Part shown: piece after piece, positions 31,277-45,167 of the stretch
How positions within the stretch are numbered: position 1 is the first letter of the stretch
How the letters are laid out: each line of letters begins with the position of its first letter
DNA from: Ascidia mentula
Taxonomy: Eukaryota; Chordata; Ascidiacea; Phlebobranchia; Ascidiidae
Assembly: GCA_947561715.1 (NCBI GenBank)
Contig: OX387200.1
Span: forward strand, 7,814,501-7,878,500
DNA length: 64,000 bases
Reading direction: 5' to 3'
Program-made: the position numbers and the translations under genes
The notes under the pieces: model-generated
The model's database searches: none
Seen by the model: the letters and a program-made list of their open reading frames with translations, nothing else
Told to the model about the DNA's origin: nothing

Positions 31277-34200
31277 ATGAAGTGTGTTTGGTTTTTGGTT
31301 GCACTCTTCGTTTTCTTGGAATGTGCCGGGGCCCAAAGTAAGTTTTTCTTTGTTAGTTTTATTACCAGAATGTTATTGTTTTACATAACGTTCGTGAAGA
31401 TTTTTATACATACAAATGTTGGGTTTATTACCAGGGTGGGCAACATTAAGGAACTGGTATCGAACCAAAACATAACTTACAAACTTCATAGTTTGATGAA
31501 TGCTCAGAATCAAGTTTTACTGTCATATTCCTAAACATGTTTTCAGTAATAGGAAACAGATCTCTTAAACGCTTTCAATACCTGCCTTCGGCTAAACTAT
31601 TGCTAAAAATACATGTTTAGTTGTTTTTATTCATCGTGTTAAGCCAACAATTACAAATATTTTTTACACAGATGCGTGCGAGTGGTGCTTCAGAGAGTTG
31701 TCATGCGAAGGACCGAGCGCAGGCAACCCTAACGAAACATGCTGGAGTTGCATCAGATCGGAATGCGGTATAACAATAGAATAGGATACATGTAACGTGT
31801 TTGATTGGCATGCGGTTCTCAACTAATAATGAAGCATTGCGATAGAACGAGAAAAAGAAAGCAGTGTGTACGTGCGTTTAACATTAAGTCAATACAATAT
31901 TTTAATGTATTGTATTTTGATGTAACTTAATGTATCAGAGACGGAGTTTTCTTTGCGAAATTTGGCGTCGAGAGGAGTCGACTGCATCAAAACGAGTTGG
32001 ATGAACGAAAGCTTGTGTTCGTCTTCTTGTCCCAATTTTACAACTCAACACGAACAACGATTAATGGACTTCAAATCCTGTTTGGGTCCCTGTGTCGGTA
32101 AGTGCATATAGCATGAGGTTCAATTTATTAAAGTAGTCGCCAGTGGGCGGTGTGCAAAAACCTCCACAGAGAAGTTTTCCGTTGGATGTGTTTGATGTCG
32201 TTACGTTTACCTGCAATTTATTACGCAGTGGTCTTTAAACTTTGTGTAAAATGTTTACTGAAATCTAATTTACGTTAACGTCAACACTTTTCTTAGACGA
32301 AATCACGCTTTTCTACGCTCACCAAAAGCAGACTTTGCCCTTGTAATCATTCCAAAAAAATATATTATTCTTGTTTTGAAAAATAGACTATGCTGTGGAG
32401 AACGGAGTGGCTCTGTGCCGTCCCGAGGTTCCACAAGATTTCACCGACCCGGCGCAGCAGTGTGTAGCCAATGAGGTTACTGGTGAATGCGGAAGCTGCT
32501 ACCGACACGATATGTGCTTTACTGCTGATGAACTGGAGCCGAGCTGCAATGCACATTTGGATGCTGCGTGTCCAGGAAGTAGGCTTAGTCACATAGAGCA
32601 CCAGTTAAACAGCCTTTGTGGTATATTCCGCGCAGGATTGTTTTGCGCGCATCGTCACCTCGTAACCTTAGAAGAACAGAATTTTGTGACTTGCGGGATT
32701 AAATTCGCAAACTTGAGACCAAATTTTCTAAAAAAAAATGATTTATTACAAACCTTGTCAATACATGTAAGATACTGAGCAAAAATGGCAGACGCATGGT
32801 GCCAGTTTGATCTCTTAATTTTTATTCCAAAAACTGAAAGAATATTTTAATAATCTGGCACAATTGAACGTAAGCTAGGCTTCTGAATAGCTGATGAAAG
32901 TTACGTTTAATTGTACCAGAAGGGCTGATTATTAAAATATAATGTGCCTGGCAGCAACAGCAAATGAAATAATAATAATTTGTCTCATGCCATCGACAGT
33001 TTTCTTCTTGTTTAGACACAGTAAACCTCGAATATTTCCGATTCGGTTAAATACAGATGGTAGCGCTGATTCCATGAGCGCTAAATTGCTTGTAAATGTG
33101 AAATAGGACCTTTGTATTTAGGACATTCTTAATACTGAAACTGATCGTCTGCCGGTCTTTAATTTCGCATAACATTCTGATAAAAGTTACGTTTGCGAGA
33201 TACGATGTTCAATTACAACTGACGCTTTCTTCCTAGGTTTTAATTCAACATGCATGATCCTGGCATGGCAAGACGGCGGTTCAACATGCGCACCTATAAA
33301 CGACACTGTTACGAACCGTCTGACCGAATGCGGCATCTGTTTTGCCGAATGTGCTGGTACAAAACTTTGACTGTGTTTTACATTTCATCAAATGTTACCC
33401 TACTGATACACATCACAAAATGTCACAATATTTGCTGCTTTTTAGGCATGTCAGCGTGTCTGAAATCCTGCAAAGATCAACGACCTTTTCCTGACGATGT
33501 TCCGTGTGCCCTCTGCCGTGCCTTGTGCTCAGGTGAGTTAGCGTCACCATACAACGATTTGGCGGCCAAATTTTAAGGCAAAGATTAATAGAATTGCTTT
33601 TCGTCGCCATCTTGTAACTTGATGTAAGAATTTCCACTCTTGGAGTGCAGTTTGACCAATGCCTGTCCAGGAGGCGCAAATTTTGCGTATCTTGCTGTTA
33701 TTGACACATAAGCGCCCGACCCATATACCTGGAGGAACACTCCTTTAGGATTCGTGGCCAGGATATCCTGGGTTCAAATCTCAGTGTGGTAAAACAACAA
33801 TAAAAATAAACAAATGAAGTTCACTGTTATGTTACAATTTAGTGAATAAACCGCATACATCTCAATTAGGTGATTTTGTTGTAGGTACCGCAGATTCGAC
33901 AGATTGCGTCACACAAAATTGTGATTGTACTAGCTGTGATGAATGTGTAGCAAGTTGCAAGTCGCAGCACGGTATGTAAACGTACTGGAAGTTGTTATTT
34001 ATTGCAATACTGTTTGTGACCAGTTTTGCGCTGATATATATCTTCTACTTGTAACAACATTTACTGTTTTGTTTCAGGAACTAAGTTTTTTAGTCTTCTG
34101 GATCCCTGCATTTGCCTGGAACGAGCAACTCCGTTACCCAGAACAACTTCACCTAGAATCCTTGGTAACCAATAAGGTTTCTTACATTTTTTTCAGTTGT

Positions 34201-37200
34201 AATTGTGATCGTTTTATTCAGTATGTAAAAAGTCTTTACACAAACCTTTTATATCACAACCAAAGAATTACATTGATCTCTTTGACAATTTCACGTCCAA
34301 ATCAATATTTTTGTTGCAATATTTCTTGAGTGAGCTGCAGACTGTTTCGACCAATTAAGTTTCACAAATCCAGCTTAGAGAGGCTGCTGATGGACTTACC
34401 AGCCAAATCACGAAGCGAAGTCTGACTTTGCAGTGACCGTCATCCGTTGGGTTCCAATATAAAGGACAAACTGCCGGTGATAAACCTTGGTGGAAGGCAC
34501 AATGGCAGTATTTAAGTTAGCTGCAGACAAGTGCACCAATGCGACCATTTCGCTGTCATTACTGTAGCTTGGTGACTGGATATAAGTTCTTGTTTTTGGA
34601 ATACTGCAGGTGGGCGAGAGGTGTGTCAAGGAGATTATCCGTTTATGGCTTACGTTTACTCGATTCCTAACGCGCAGAGTTTTTGGACAGTAGGATCTCT
34701 TATTTCCGACGAATGGGTGATCTCGTCGGCTCGTGCCTTCAAGTAATTGTATTGCATTTGTTGTATTACAAATTACACAGCAAGATATTTTGTAGCTTGT
34801 CTGTATTCAGTGACTTCCTAAACACAATTTCCTGATAAACATTTTCTTTGCGAACCAGCTCAGCTAACGCAGTTACAACGTATGGAGTTGTTTTGGGAGA
34901 ACATAATCGATTGAAGAATTCCAGTACAGAACAATTCTTCACCTTGTCCGAAGTTATACTCCATCCGAGCTTTAGTTCATCAACTTTCACCTTCGATTTT
35001 GCACTTGTCAGGGTAAGCGCAGTTTTGAATCGGATTATACTAAAGTTAAAACAAGTGCAAACTGGGACATTGAAACGCTCATTTATCTAATTTTGAGAAG
35101 AAAGTTGAATCACTGTGTTCTGCATTTATCATTTTTACCCCAGAAGAGTTTGTTGTCAAAGTACTATAGCAAAACTTGAGAGTTGATTGCTTACATTTTA
35201 GCACTTGGTTTTCGTCGCAACACTCTTTCATTTTACAACTACAAATAGTTGTGTTGCTTGCGACAGACCATAGACATTAAAATAGAAAAGTGACCGCTTA
35301 CTAATGAATGGAATTTGCGTTATTTTGATTTACGTGAACTGTTTATTTGCCAGCTATCGAGAAAAGCCACGTTCAACCAGTTTGTGATGCCCGTCAATAT
35401 GGTGCCAAGTGGAACTCAAACAGACGATGTTGGAGGTCCGTTTGCCGGAACAACTTGCTATGTGGCGGGCTGGGGATACACAAGTTTGTATTTACAACTT
35501 TCGGAATTCGTCTTTCGGTTCAGCATTGGCGCTTGCAGAGAAACATGTGTATTAATCCTGCTTCTTCGACGCCTCTTCTAAACTACAAAATATTTTTCAG
35601 TTCAAATCTTTACTTTACGATTATTTTTTAATAAATAATTATTAACACCTAATCTTTAAAGTGGACAGAATGTAGCCCCTAATGAGGCACTATCTCAAAA
35701 CCAGCGACAGGAATAAGCGGATAGGAAATGTTTGCAACCAAGTGCTTCTGATTACCGTCAGTCGGTTTATTTTTGAAATTTGAAAAATCGATTACGCCTA
35801 CCAATCAGTTTCTGCAAATAAAATGCAATAAAGCACTCGAAGCTACCTGTACACAAAGTAAGCAAGCAAATAAAAAAAACTAAATGGTGAACATTGTGAC
35901 CCCTACAACTGCATCTACACAACTACGAACTACACTGCCGTGCAAGGCTCTCTAACAGCGGAGGCAGAAAGATAAACGAGTGCGAATCACGTGAGCACGT
36001 AAAATAGTACCCGCAAAATGAACTCACGACGTCATTGAACAACATTAAAAACAATGGTTAAAGATGTACTCCATCCATAAAAACCCAACATGAAGCAAAA
36101 CTACCAGCAATTGCTAACGAATTCGGGGAGAATCATTTTTTGAATGTTCATTGAGGCTTGTGTGCGGTTCAGTCATTTCGCTTCGCACACATCCTGCCTT
36201 TCGGCCATTGGTTGAAAATTTATTTTTGGTTCGGCCAACATATTGTTCCTGACAGGTTATGCACGTCGCAACACAAATGCCGAAACTCGTACCCGTCAGA
36301 TGTTGCAGCATTTTATATTGTTTTCCTGCTTTTGTTGTTATTGTGGACGTTTCGTCAACCATGGATGTGTGATTACAATAGTGTCCGCACAATGCGCACC
36401 GCCCACAAGGGTAGGTATCAGGAGAGTCGTTGCAGTCCGTTTGCAACGCTAGTTGCCGGTAAATTGTTAAAATGTTACCCAAGGAGGGTGGTCGTTTGTA
36501 AACTTGGGCCTAGCTCCGGTGTTAGAGAGCCTTGCACAACAACAGTGCAGTTCGCAGTTGTGTAGATGCAGTGGTAGGGGCCACAGTGTTCACCATTTAG
36601 TTTTTTTATTTGCCTGTCTACTTTGTGTACAGGTAGCTTCAAGTGCTTTAATTCATGTTATTTGCAGAAACTGATCATGCATTTGTAGGCGAAATCGATT
36701 TATCAAATTTCAAAAATAAACCGACGGACGGTAATCAGACACACATTGTTTCCAACATTAGTTATTAACATTAATAAAAATTACTGAAAACCTGATTTTG
36801 TTGCAGCCACGACTGGACCAGTTTCCGACGTATTGCTCCAACTTGCCTTTGACATCGTTCCAATCACAACTTGTTCTTCGTTAACTGCATCGTTGGGACC
36901 ATTCCGTGTGTCTGCCGGAAACCCAAAGTTTTGTGGTCAAAGCATGGTTACGGGAGGTCTTTGCGATGTGAGTACTTCTGATGCACAATAAAATGTTCAA
37001 GAGAAAATGCGCCACGACAAAAAAATAAAATGCGTTATGTGCCAAAGAAAATAAGCTACACTAACTTGCCGTCAGCAAAATTGCGACTAGCAAGAAGTTT
37101 TACATTGTAAGCAATTTCAAATGAAGCTATTTTATTCAATCCCGAACATTCAATGCAGGGCGACGTTGGAGATCCTCTTGTCTGCCGCCATTCCAATCAA

Positions 37201-37393
37201 GGAAATCAGCTCTTTCTTCATGGGGTTTCATCCTACAGTATTGAAACCTGCGGTAGCTTAAACATTTTTAACAAGGTTCGTCCTACTACTCCCAGTCCCA
37301 ACTGTGAGTGAAAAACTTAATTTACTAATAGACAATTTCCTCGCACAGGTAGCAGACGTGCGTGTGTGGATTGACGGGGTCATTTCTGCTTAA
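31277..37393 (+). CDS. Cys-rich serine protease homologue SPH-3 (14 exons, pseudoprotease)
   Basis: Exons 31277-31337, 31672-31767, 31939-32097, 32387-32620, 33237-33356, 33446-33532, 33885-33971, 34078-34164, 34610-34742, 34859-35012, 35354-35483, 36807-36967, 37159-37275, 37349-37393; 1671 nt, 556 aa, open throughout. Same plan as SPH-1 with one Pro codon fewer in exon 6 (QRPFPDD). Activation-like site PR|ILGG. His is Arg with the neighbouring Cys Ala (SSARAF), Asp is retained (FDFALVR), Ser is Val (GDVGDPLVC), so it cannot act as a serine protease. The substrate-pocket region is preserved enough to fold (GTTCYVAGWG). Likely a secreted binding or regulatory protein. AATAAA at 37456-37461. 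Confidence 0.87.
35726..36760 (-). mobile_element. Penelope-like element relic in SPH-3 intron 11
   Basis: Inverted arms at about 35726-35965 and 36515-36760 around a shortened GIY-YIG coding remnant (minus frame within 36114-36482, CxxCxxQYVGRTKNKFST). Part of the endonuclease region present in SPH-2 is deleted. Confidence 0.7.
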
Positions 37394-37884
37394 CATTACG
37401 ACAGGACGCAACGCCACATCTGGCGGCTTGCGGGAAGCAACATATACTCAGATTTAATAAACAACGCACATGACTAATGTTTGTCGTTTGCTTCAAGAGG
37501 TTAAAATAGAAATAAAATAGGTGAACGACCTGGTGCGGGGGTGCGGGGGACGGTTCCCCAGGGAACAAAAGCAATGAAAAGTAACCTATGTGAGCTAACC
37601 AATTAATCAATAATTTCGGGTTCAGTTGGTAGCCACGCAATCTACAACCTACTACTTGAAGCCGATGTGGTAAACGCAAAAAGGCTGATTTCTTCTCGAG
37701 AAAAGCACGCATTTTTTCTCGAGTATATAAGGTCGGTGTGGTCTCCGCGTACAGCGTTAACAAAACTTGTGAATTTGCTGCGCCTTTCAATATACCACCC
37801 TGGTGCAGAGAAATTTGTGATTAGTAAATACGTTTTGTGCTCATTTTTGCAACAGAACAAGAGAACAACCGAACAAAAAAATAG

Positions 37885-38823
37885 CCTATGTTGTGGAGAA
37901 GGGAGTGGCTCTGTGCCGTCCCGAGGTTCCATAAGATTTCACCAAACCGTGAAAAGTGTGTAGCCAATGAGGTTACTGGTGAATGCTGAAGCTGCTGCAG
38001 ACACGTTATGTGCTTTACTGCTGATGAACTAGAGCCAAGCTGTCGTGCACATTTGGATGCTGTATGCCCAGGAAGTAGGCTTAGTCGCATACAGAAGCAG
38101 TTAAACAAGCTTTGTGGTATATTCCGCTCAGGATTGTGTTTCGCCCAGGAGCATCGTCACCTCGTAACCTTAGAAGAATACAATTTTGTGACTTGCGGGA
38201 TTGAATTCGCAAACTTGAAACCAAATTTTCTAAAAAAAAAAATTATTTATTATAAATCTTTTCGATAACATGTAAGATACTGAGTAAAAATGGCACACGC
38301 ATGGTGCCAGTTTAATCTCTTAATTTTATTTCAAACACTGAAAGAATATTTTAATAATCTGTCCTTCTGGCACAATTGAACGTAAGCTAGGCTTCTGAAT
38401 TGCTGGTGAAAAGTCGGTCAATCAAAGTTATTTGTGAGAACGTAATCGATTGAAGAATTCCGGTACCGAACAATTTTTTACCTTGTCCGAAGTTATAATC
38501 CATCTGAGCTTTAGTCAATCAACTATTAGCTTCAATCTTGCACTTCTCAGGGTAAGCAAAGTGCTGGATGACGTTTAATGCAGGATGACGTTGGAGCTCC
38601 TCTTGTCTGCTGCCATCCCAATCAAGTAAATCAGCCCTTACTTCATGTGTTTTTTTTCCTACAATTATCAATCCTGCGGTAGCCTAAACGTCTTTAACAA
38701 GGTTCGTCCTACTACTACCAGTCCCAAGTGTAAGTGAAAAACTTTGGAAATTTACCAATAGGCAATTTCCTCGCACAGGTAGCAGACGTGCGTGTGTGGA
38801 TTGACAGAGTGATTTCTGCTCAA
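37885..38823 (+). pseudogene. Relic SPH exons, X3
   Basis: Close copy of the X1 relic (1849-2786), with the same TAA in the exon-4-like part. It has an extra TGA (GAATGC to GAATGCTGA) and keeps the lost stop in the exon-14-like part. Preceded by the palindrome-TATA module at 37694-37732. Confidence 0.75.
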
Positions 38824-39828
38824 CATCAATACAGGACACAACGCCACATCTGGCGGATTGTGAGAAGCAACATATACTCAGATTTAATAAACAACGCACA
38901 TGATTTTGTCGTTTGCTTCAAGGGTTAAAACAGAAATAAAATAGGTAAACGACATGATTTGTTTTTCTTGAGACCTAGAACGCCATCGCCATATTAAGTT
39001 TCTTGAATTTTTTGCTTCTTCGATATCCGAAAGTAGGACTTGGCCTTCAACAATGCAAATTGATTTTACAATTAGCTATTTTTCGTCCTGTAGTCACCTG
39101 GGCCGAAAAGTTTTCAGAAAAGAAACATCGAATAAACATGTTTTCTTATTTGCCGGCTCGCTTCTGGCAAACAAGAATACTCAACATACACAAAACCAGA
39201 GCTTCCCAATTGGATCGTCGCAACGGATGTGTGCTTTGTTTTAACATTGTGAGGGCATCATAAACTATAAGGATAATGAAAATGTTAGCAAAAATCTGTT
39301 AATATTTCCCTTTTGTTACATTATATAAAAAGCCATGGAATACAAATTGACCTAATTTAAGGAAACGTCAATAACATTTACGAATATTGTTTAATCTTAA
39401 ATGAATTGCTTTTGAAAAGTGTTTCAGCTCAACTCAGAATAGTTCGGTATTCTGACCAAGGATTTTGTGTTTTGGCCATCTAATCATTAATTTTTTAAAA
39501 CAAATCATGCCTGCTTGACGTAAGCAAGGTGATGACCATATATGGCTGGACAATGGGATCGCTACGGGTTTTAAGTCTTTACGCTGTAACTTTGGTTTTG
39601 GCAAATTTGCTTTAATTTATCTCGTCTTTTCAAGACACTGTCTCAACTATATGGCGTGGATTAAGAAAATATGTTGAAAAAACACTTGGCTTTTGTGGCC
39701 ATAACTTAGAATAACACTAAAACTGTATTTTCTTGAGTGCTGCAACTTGACAAGAGCTGCAATGCGATTTACTGTAACAGAAAATATACTTTCAAGTATG
39801 GCGATTTTATTCAAGATATCCGGCGATT

Positions 39829-40347
39829 TCAAGCGCTAATGTCATTAATTTCTTCCATCCTTCGGAGAAACTCTTCAGCGTCGCTTTCGACAAGTTCCAA
39901 CTTTTCAAACTCATCCAACAAGTTGATAATCTCTCGTTCCTGTTCTCCTGCAGCTGTGTAACAATAAATAGATTTGTGCAAAGGTTGTGCCACAATACTT
40001 TATGAGCCTCTTTGTTTGCTGTGAGCTTTTACAAAGATAACAAAAGTTTTGTGACATGACAACGAATGGTAAAAAAACAAAAGAAAAACGCGTTACGAAA
40101 ACACAAGCTTCATGCACTTACCATTAATGGCGCCCTGTGCCGCACTGAAAAACAGAATAAGCCATTAAAAAAACATTTACACAGGGTTATAAAACAAATT
40201 CGGTTACCCCTTAAGAGCTGTTTTCCCGACACTCTTGGCAACCTTGGCAGCCTTTTTGGCAATTTTTTTAAGCTTCGACCAACTAGCCTCCACATTCAAG
40301 ACAAGCAGGGCAGCGAAGACCACAACAATGATTGCCAACTTATTCAT
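39829..40347 (-). CDS. Cationic antimicrobial-type peptide precursor, family A (A3)
   Basis: Exons 40208-40347, 40122-40144, 39829-39953 (288 nt, 95 aa). The first mature residue is Ser (VEASWSKLKK) instead of Gly, from a GGT to AGT change, and the residue four before cleavage is Asn rather than Asp. Other features match A2, including the Lys at the charge-raising site. Confidence 0.85.
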
Positions 40348-41725
40348 TTTAATCTGCTAATGTAACTCTGGTGTATATGTTAGTACTCATATTTATCGTA
40401 TGAAACGCGGGATATATATATTTAGTTTAAGTGTTCTGACGTATATATCTGAGTAAACGTAAAATCAACAGCACGGCGAAACAGGTTCTTAATATTTCCA
40501 TCGACGACAAACTGCTTGATGCATTTCATATTTCGGCTAATAAAGCCTTCCAATCCACGACCAGCTGTCGCACTTTTCCGCAAAGAACAGCTTTTGTGAG
40601 TCACGTGAAGCTGTTGAGTTAGATGGTAGTTACTCAAATAACGTCCCTGTTTCATATTACCACCATACTGCATCATGGTATTTAGTTTTATGCATTTTGT
40701 GAAACAGGAAACCCTTTTCAGCAGTATGGTAAACACGCAGCAATACACTTTTGTACAGTTAACAATTTTCAGTCAGTAAGGCACACAACAATCCAATGTG
40801 GGAAGATTTTGTGATGAAACTTTTCTAAGCAATATTTTGGCAGCTTGTAATATGTGACAACAAAAAATTAATCAAAATGAAAGTATTAAAACACCCTTGT
40901 TAGTAAGCGTATTAGTAGCCTACAAACTCCCGTCAATTTCGACTTTTGTCACAAGAACGATCGTGGATTATATAATGCGCCTTGACAAACGCTAACAGCA
41001 ACACAACAACTTTTGTGATGCCATATACTATATTTGTGGGCACAAAACAAGCTGGTTTGCAATTTCTTACAAATTAACAAAATATTCGTTATCAGAGTTT
41101 TAAATTTGTCCGGAATAATTGTTCGATGATTGGAACAAGGTTTGGAACTACTGCGCATCACCAAGTTTGCATTCACATACTGACCGGAAGCAGAGGAAGA
41201 ACATTTGTTCAACAATTTCCTTTAAAATCATTAAAACAGCTGGGCGGTAAGTTGCCTCATGCATGGGGTAATTCACTTCTCAGTTTGTGTCTAAGGATGG
41301 CGAAACAAATTGTTGAACAAATGTTATTCCGTTGCTTGTTGTCAAAACTCCTCTGCTTTTTTTATGTATTAGTTAGAAAGTTTCCTTTTCATTTCTTTTC
41401 CAAATAACATTCACCTGAATTTTTTTGTTTCTATAAATTTTTATTTTTTTTAATGAAGCACGCTTTGTGATTTTTACTTCAGAAGGTCACTTGTGCATGG
41501 TGTCAACTCTCTGCCGCCACATAACAGTAAAATTCTTTGATCAATGTAACATCGTGTCTGCGAAAAACTACAGCAAATTATTCCAACGTATCAATTTGCA
41601 ACAAAAGGCAGCGCCCAAAAATTACAGCTGCGGCAAATTGTCCCTCCTTGCACGAATAACAGTCTGTGCTGATGAAATGTCTCAAATCATCTGTAACATT
41701 TTTTGTTTATTAAAAATATTCATGC

Positions 41726-42352
41726 TCAGAAATCAGAATTGTTCAACAGATCATCAATATTGGTCATTTTGTCTCTCAGCTTGTTGTCGTCAATGTCAAA
41801 CTTCTTCATTTCTTCAAGGTCGTCCAGGAAGCCGATGGCTTCTCGTTCTTCTTCGCCTGTTGCAAGTTTTACGTGGTTGTGTTAAATCGAGTTAAACAAT
41901 AAAATTTCTCGTGTTAAAGGAATGTGTCGTATTTTGCGAACATAAGTGGCAACAAAAACCGTTTTGTTTTCAAACTATTTTTAAACAGACGAAAAGAAAC
42001 AGTTTAAGAGATAAAGCTCACGTATTGGATGGAAATACCCGCCACCAACTTTAACAAGAAACAATGGTTTTTCTAAGAAAACATTACTTTTTAAAGCAGG
42101 TCTATCAACTTGCGAATTGATATATATCTTATTGCTTACCTGCTGCAGATAGAGCTGTCTTTAATCTACAGCAAATTTGAATCAATGTTAGAACGAGGAA
42201 CAGAAAACTGAATTACCGCACAGTAAACCTGTAACTTACGCTTTTTTAGCGCTCTTCCCAGCAAAACCTTTTAATTTGCTGAACCACGAAGCTTCAACGT
42301 TCACCACGAGCATGAGAGCAAATACCACAACATATATGGCACACTTACTCAT
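41726..42352 (-). CDS. Cationic antimicrobial-type peptide precursor, family B (B3)
   Basis: Exons 42240-42352, 42140-42165, 41726-41856 (270 nt, 89 aa). Mature start SWFSKLKGFAGKSAKK. Intron 2 (41857-42139) lacks both the hammerhead element and the SINE and so shows the ancestral intron. The acidic tail has a Gly for Asp change (EAIGFLDD). Confidence 0.85.
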
Positions 42353-45160
42353 ATTCAATCCACAAAACGTCTTGATTTCAAAACTAAATAAATTTACAAA
42401 GGAACGTTTATGAAACGCAAATGTGCACATCAAAAAGCACAGTTAAATTCCAATTGAAACCAGGAAGTAATTCTAGTATTCGACCGTTGACTGCGATAGG
42501 CAAACTACAGGTTACTTCTTTTCATCTCCTGTAACTATATAGTAATTGACATGTGCTCGTTCCATTGCGCAACCACAGTTAACTGCTGATCGTCTAAGTT
42601 GCATCACCAGTTTTACATAAAGACTTCAACACACACGCGAAGAAGAAATGCAAGACGATACCACAAAGACTGTCAAAATCTATTGTTTAATTGTTTGGCA
42701 GCTTCTCGTGGCACATGTCAATATTTATAACTATAACAATGCCTTTTTGGTTAAGAATTGCCACAGTCTTCCTTAAATTAAGCCAATATGGCTCCATCCA
42801 AAACAAATTGCCCTTATACGATACACAAAATGATAATACAAACCACAACAGCAAATCAGGCTAAGACAGGATCGCCGCACTTCAAAGGACTTTTACTTGC
42901 ACATGTATAAATTCTTGTGATCAAGCAAACGCTGTAATGTTCACAGAATGAACGTTAACGATCCGAAGGTTCAAGAAGTTTAATAAAGTGCCAACATCAA
43001 TTTAAACGTGCTGTAATAGATATACAAAGTTGTCATAAAGCGGCTAAGAATATCGAATGCCTCGGATTGCACTTCTGCACGTGAAAATACGCTCGACAAC
43101 CACTTACAGGCGCGGCATGTTTATCAAAAAACCATCAGTACATTGGACAGTTAGACAATACCTTGCGAGCTTTCGTGTAACTGGCAGCATTTGCTTATAT
43201 ACAAGGAACATCGCTCATGTTTTAAATCATCCGAGAATTGTCCCGATGAACTAACATTTACATAAAATTGTAGATGAATTAGATTTAGTCAGAACCAAAA
43301 AATTGGAATCAGATAATTCTGTTTTGTTTTATTGTTGGCGTAACATGAGATCAAGGCTTTTTTGTTCCATGGTGCTGCATGCAGCACACTTTTCGAACCA
43401 TCAGGGACACATTGATTGCTGTTCCGCACCTCAACAGTTTGTATATGTTCTTACGTACAAGGAAATTTAGCGAATTACCGCCACAAATAACAACGCGGCA
43501 AACAGCAAAGGAAGTAATTGGACCATATGTCGGTGCTCCAACAGGATAAGCACGATCCATAATGCTTGCTCCAACGATGAACATCGCAACGGATGAATTT
43601 GTAACTGTTCGGATGACTTTGTTAATTCGTTTTCTAGCTAATAAATGAGTTCCGTCAAAAAATGATAGAGTAGGTGTCTCATATACGTGATAATAAGTAC
43701 CGTCACAAACGTAAAGCTAAAGTTTAACCCACTTTTAGGCATATTTATGTAACCCCGCCCCCCTAGCGAACACACAATTACAATTAGTTCCAAGACATTT
43801 GATTTGCAGATCTCGGGGTAACTTTGTTGCAAATTAAACGTAGAGCACAAACCTGCATAGTCATTTTAACATTTAATTCTTGGCACCAGCATGAGTAATT
43901 GGGCAGTATTGTGGTTTGACAACGAATAATTGGCAACACGAACTGGTGCAACTAAGCATGGTGTGTGTCCGTTTCACCGCCTTTTTTGTAGACCTGCATG
44001 GCGTAAGTTGACGTATTGCAATGTAAACTTATAATATTTAGGCCTTACTAATTTCTAAAGTTACAAACGTTGATTTGTCATCAACTGCAGGTGACGTGTG
44101 TTTGTTTTTTAGTGGTTTGACTTTTTAAGTACGCATTACATATACTTGCAGAAGTTTGTGCGTTAAAGCAGACTGCTGTTGAAAGCAGTGTAGATTTTCA
44201 GTCAAAACACAACATAATTTTGTCATGCTGTGCTGCATTTTCCTTTGTCAGTTAGTCACATATGGCAACTGTTTTGGTTTGAAAATCCCAACCGCCCTTA
44301 CATACAAATAATTGAGCAATAACAACGTGGTACTCATTTGCATACCACGCGAATTACGCGTTGGAAGAAAATGTTATCCTATGCCGACAGTCTGTGCGCT
44401 GCTTCTTTTTCGTTTGTTAATGCTTAACACGTTTTATGTTGCAAAATACACGATATAAACAACAGCTTTTCCTGGAAATTGCTACGTGATTTGTACTGCG
44501 GTCAGCAGTCGAACATGCACACGAAGTTTGATTTGATGAAAACAAGTCTTTTTGTGGACTAGATCAATATGGAGGGAGTGTGGAACCCTCTTCATAACAG
44601 GGAAGCAGTGATGGTGCATGTTTTTTTTCAATGGCAAATCTCCTCAGCCCAATCAATGGACAATTCAAATATCGGTCACCAAAACTTATATGACCTGCTG
44701 GCTGTTCGATTAGTAATTATTTCCCTCCATTAATAGGCAGCGACAGGAGGACGGAAACTGAACACTTACTTGTTTACATGATATACCCACTATGTTTCCA
44801 ACTTCCGCAATATTCCATGCGCGGGAAATTACACACGTGATACAATTTGCTTATTTTAAAAGGGAAATATACCTCAGATACATTACTTGCCATGTGGCTC
44901 CTCAACTTAATAATATTTTCTGGCTGAAAGGAAAGTATGTGCGAGTGCTTTACCTGTGCTTGTGTTCCTTTCTCGCCACAAGGAAAGTGCACCTTTCCAC
45001 ACGAGTGACAAAAAACTCGATATCCACATAGATTCCATTTCCACGCATTCGCTTCCTATTCACCTCCGCATCCCATTCCCGCAGAATGCAATTGTTTTTA
45101 TTCAGAGAACTGTCGATAAAAGGACGGTTGAGACTCACCTCCCGTCATTTTCGTGACGAC
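42353..45160. other. Spacer between X3 and the C/D peptide region
   Basis: 42353-43790 matches X1 6508-7880. From about 44000 to 45160 the sequence is an inverted copy of 53640-55000, the shared 5' flank of the C genes. No ORF conserved between copies as protein. A TATA-like GATAAAAGG sits at 45115-45123. Confidence 0.5.
45115..45123 (+). promoter_or_regulatory. TATA-like box of C1
   Basis: GATAAAAGG, about 45 bp before the ATG. Conserved in C2 (minus strand, about 53674-53682) but changed to GATAATAGG in C3. Confidence 0.5.
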
Positions 45161-45167
45161 AATCGCG

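Larger units (their letters stand above)
36126..43790. repeat. Tandem duplicated unit, copy X3
   Basis: Third copy of the X unit, nearly identical to X1 at its start. It ends near 43790, where similarity to X1 (7880) stops and the C/D peptide region begins. Confidence 0.85.
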
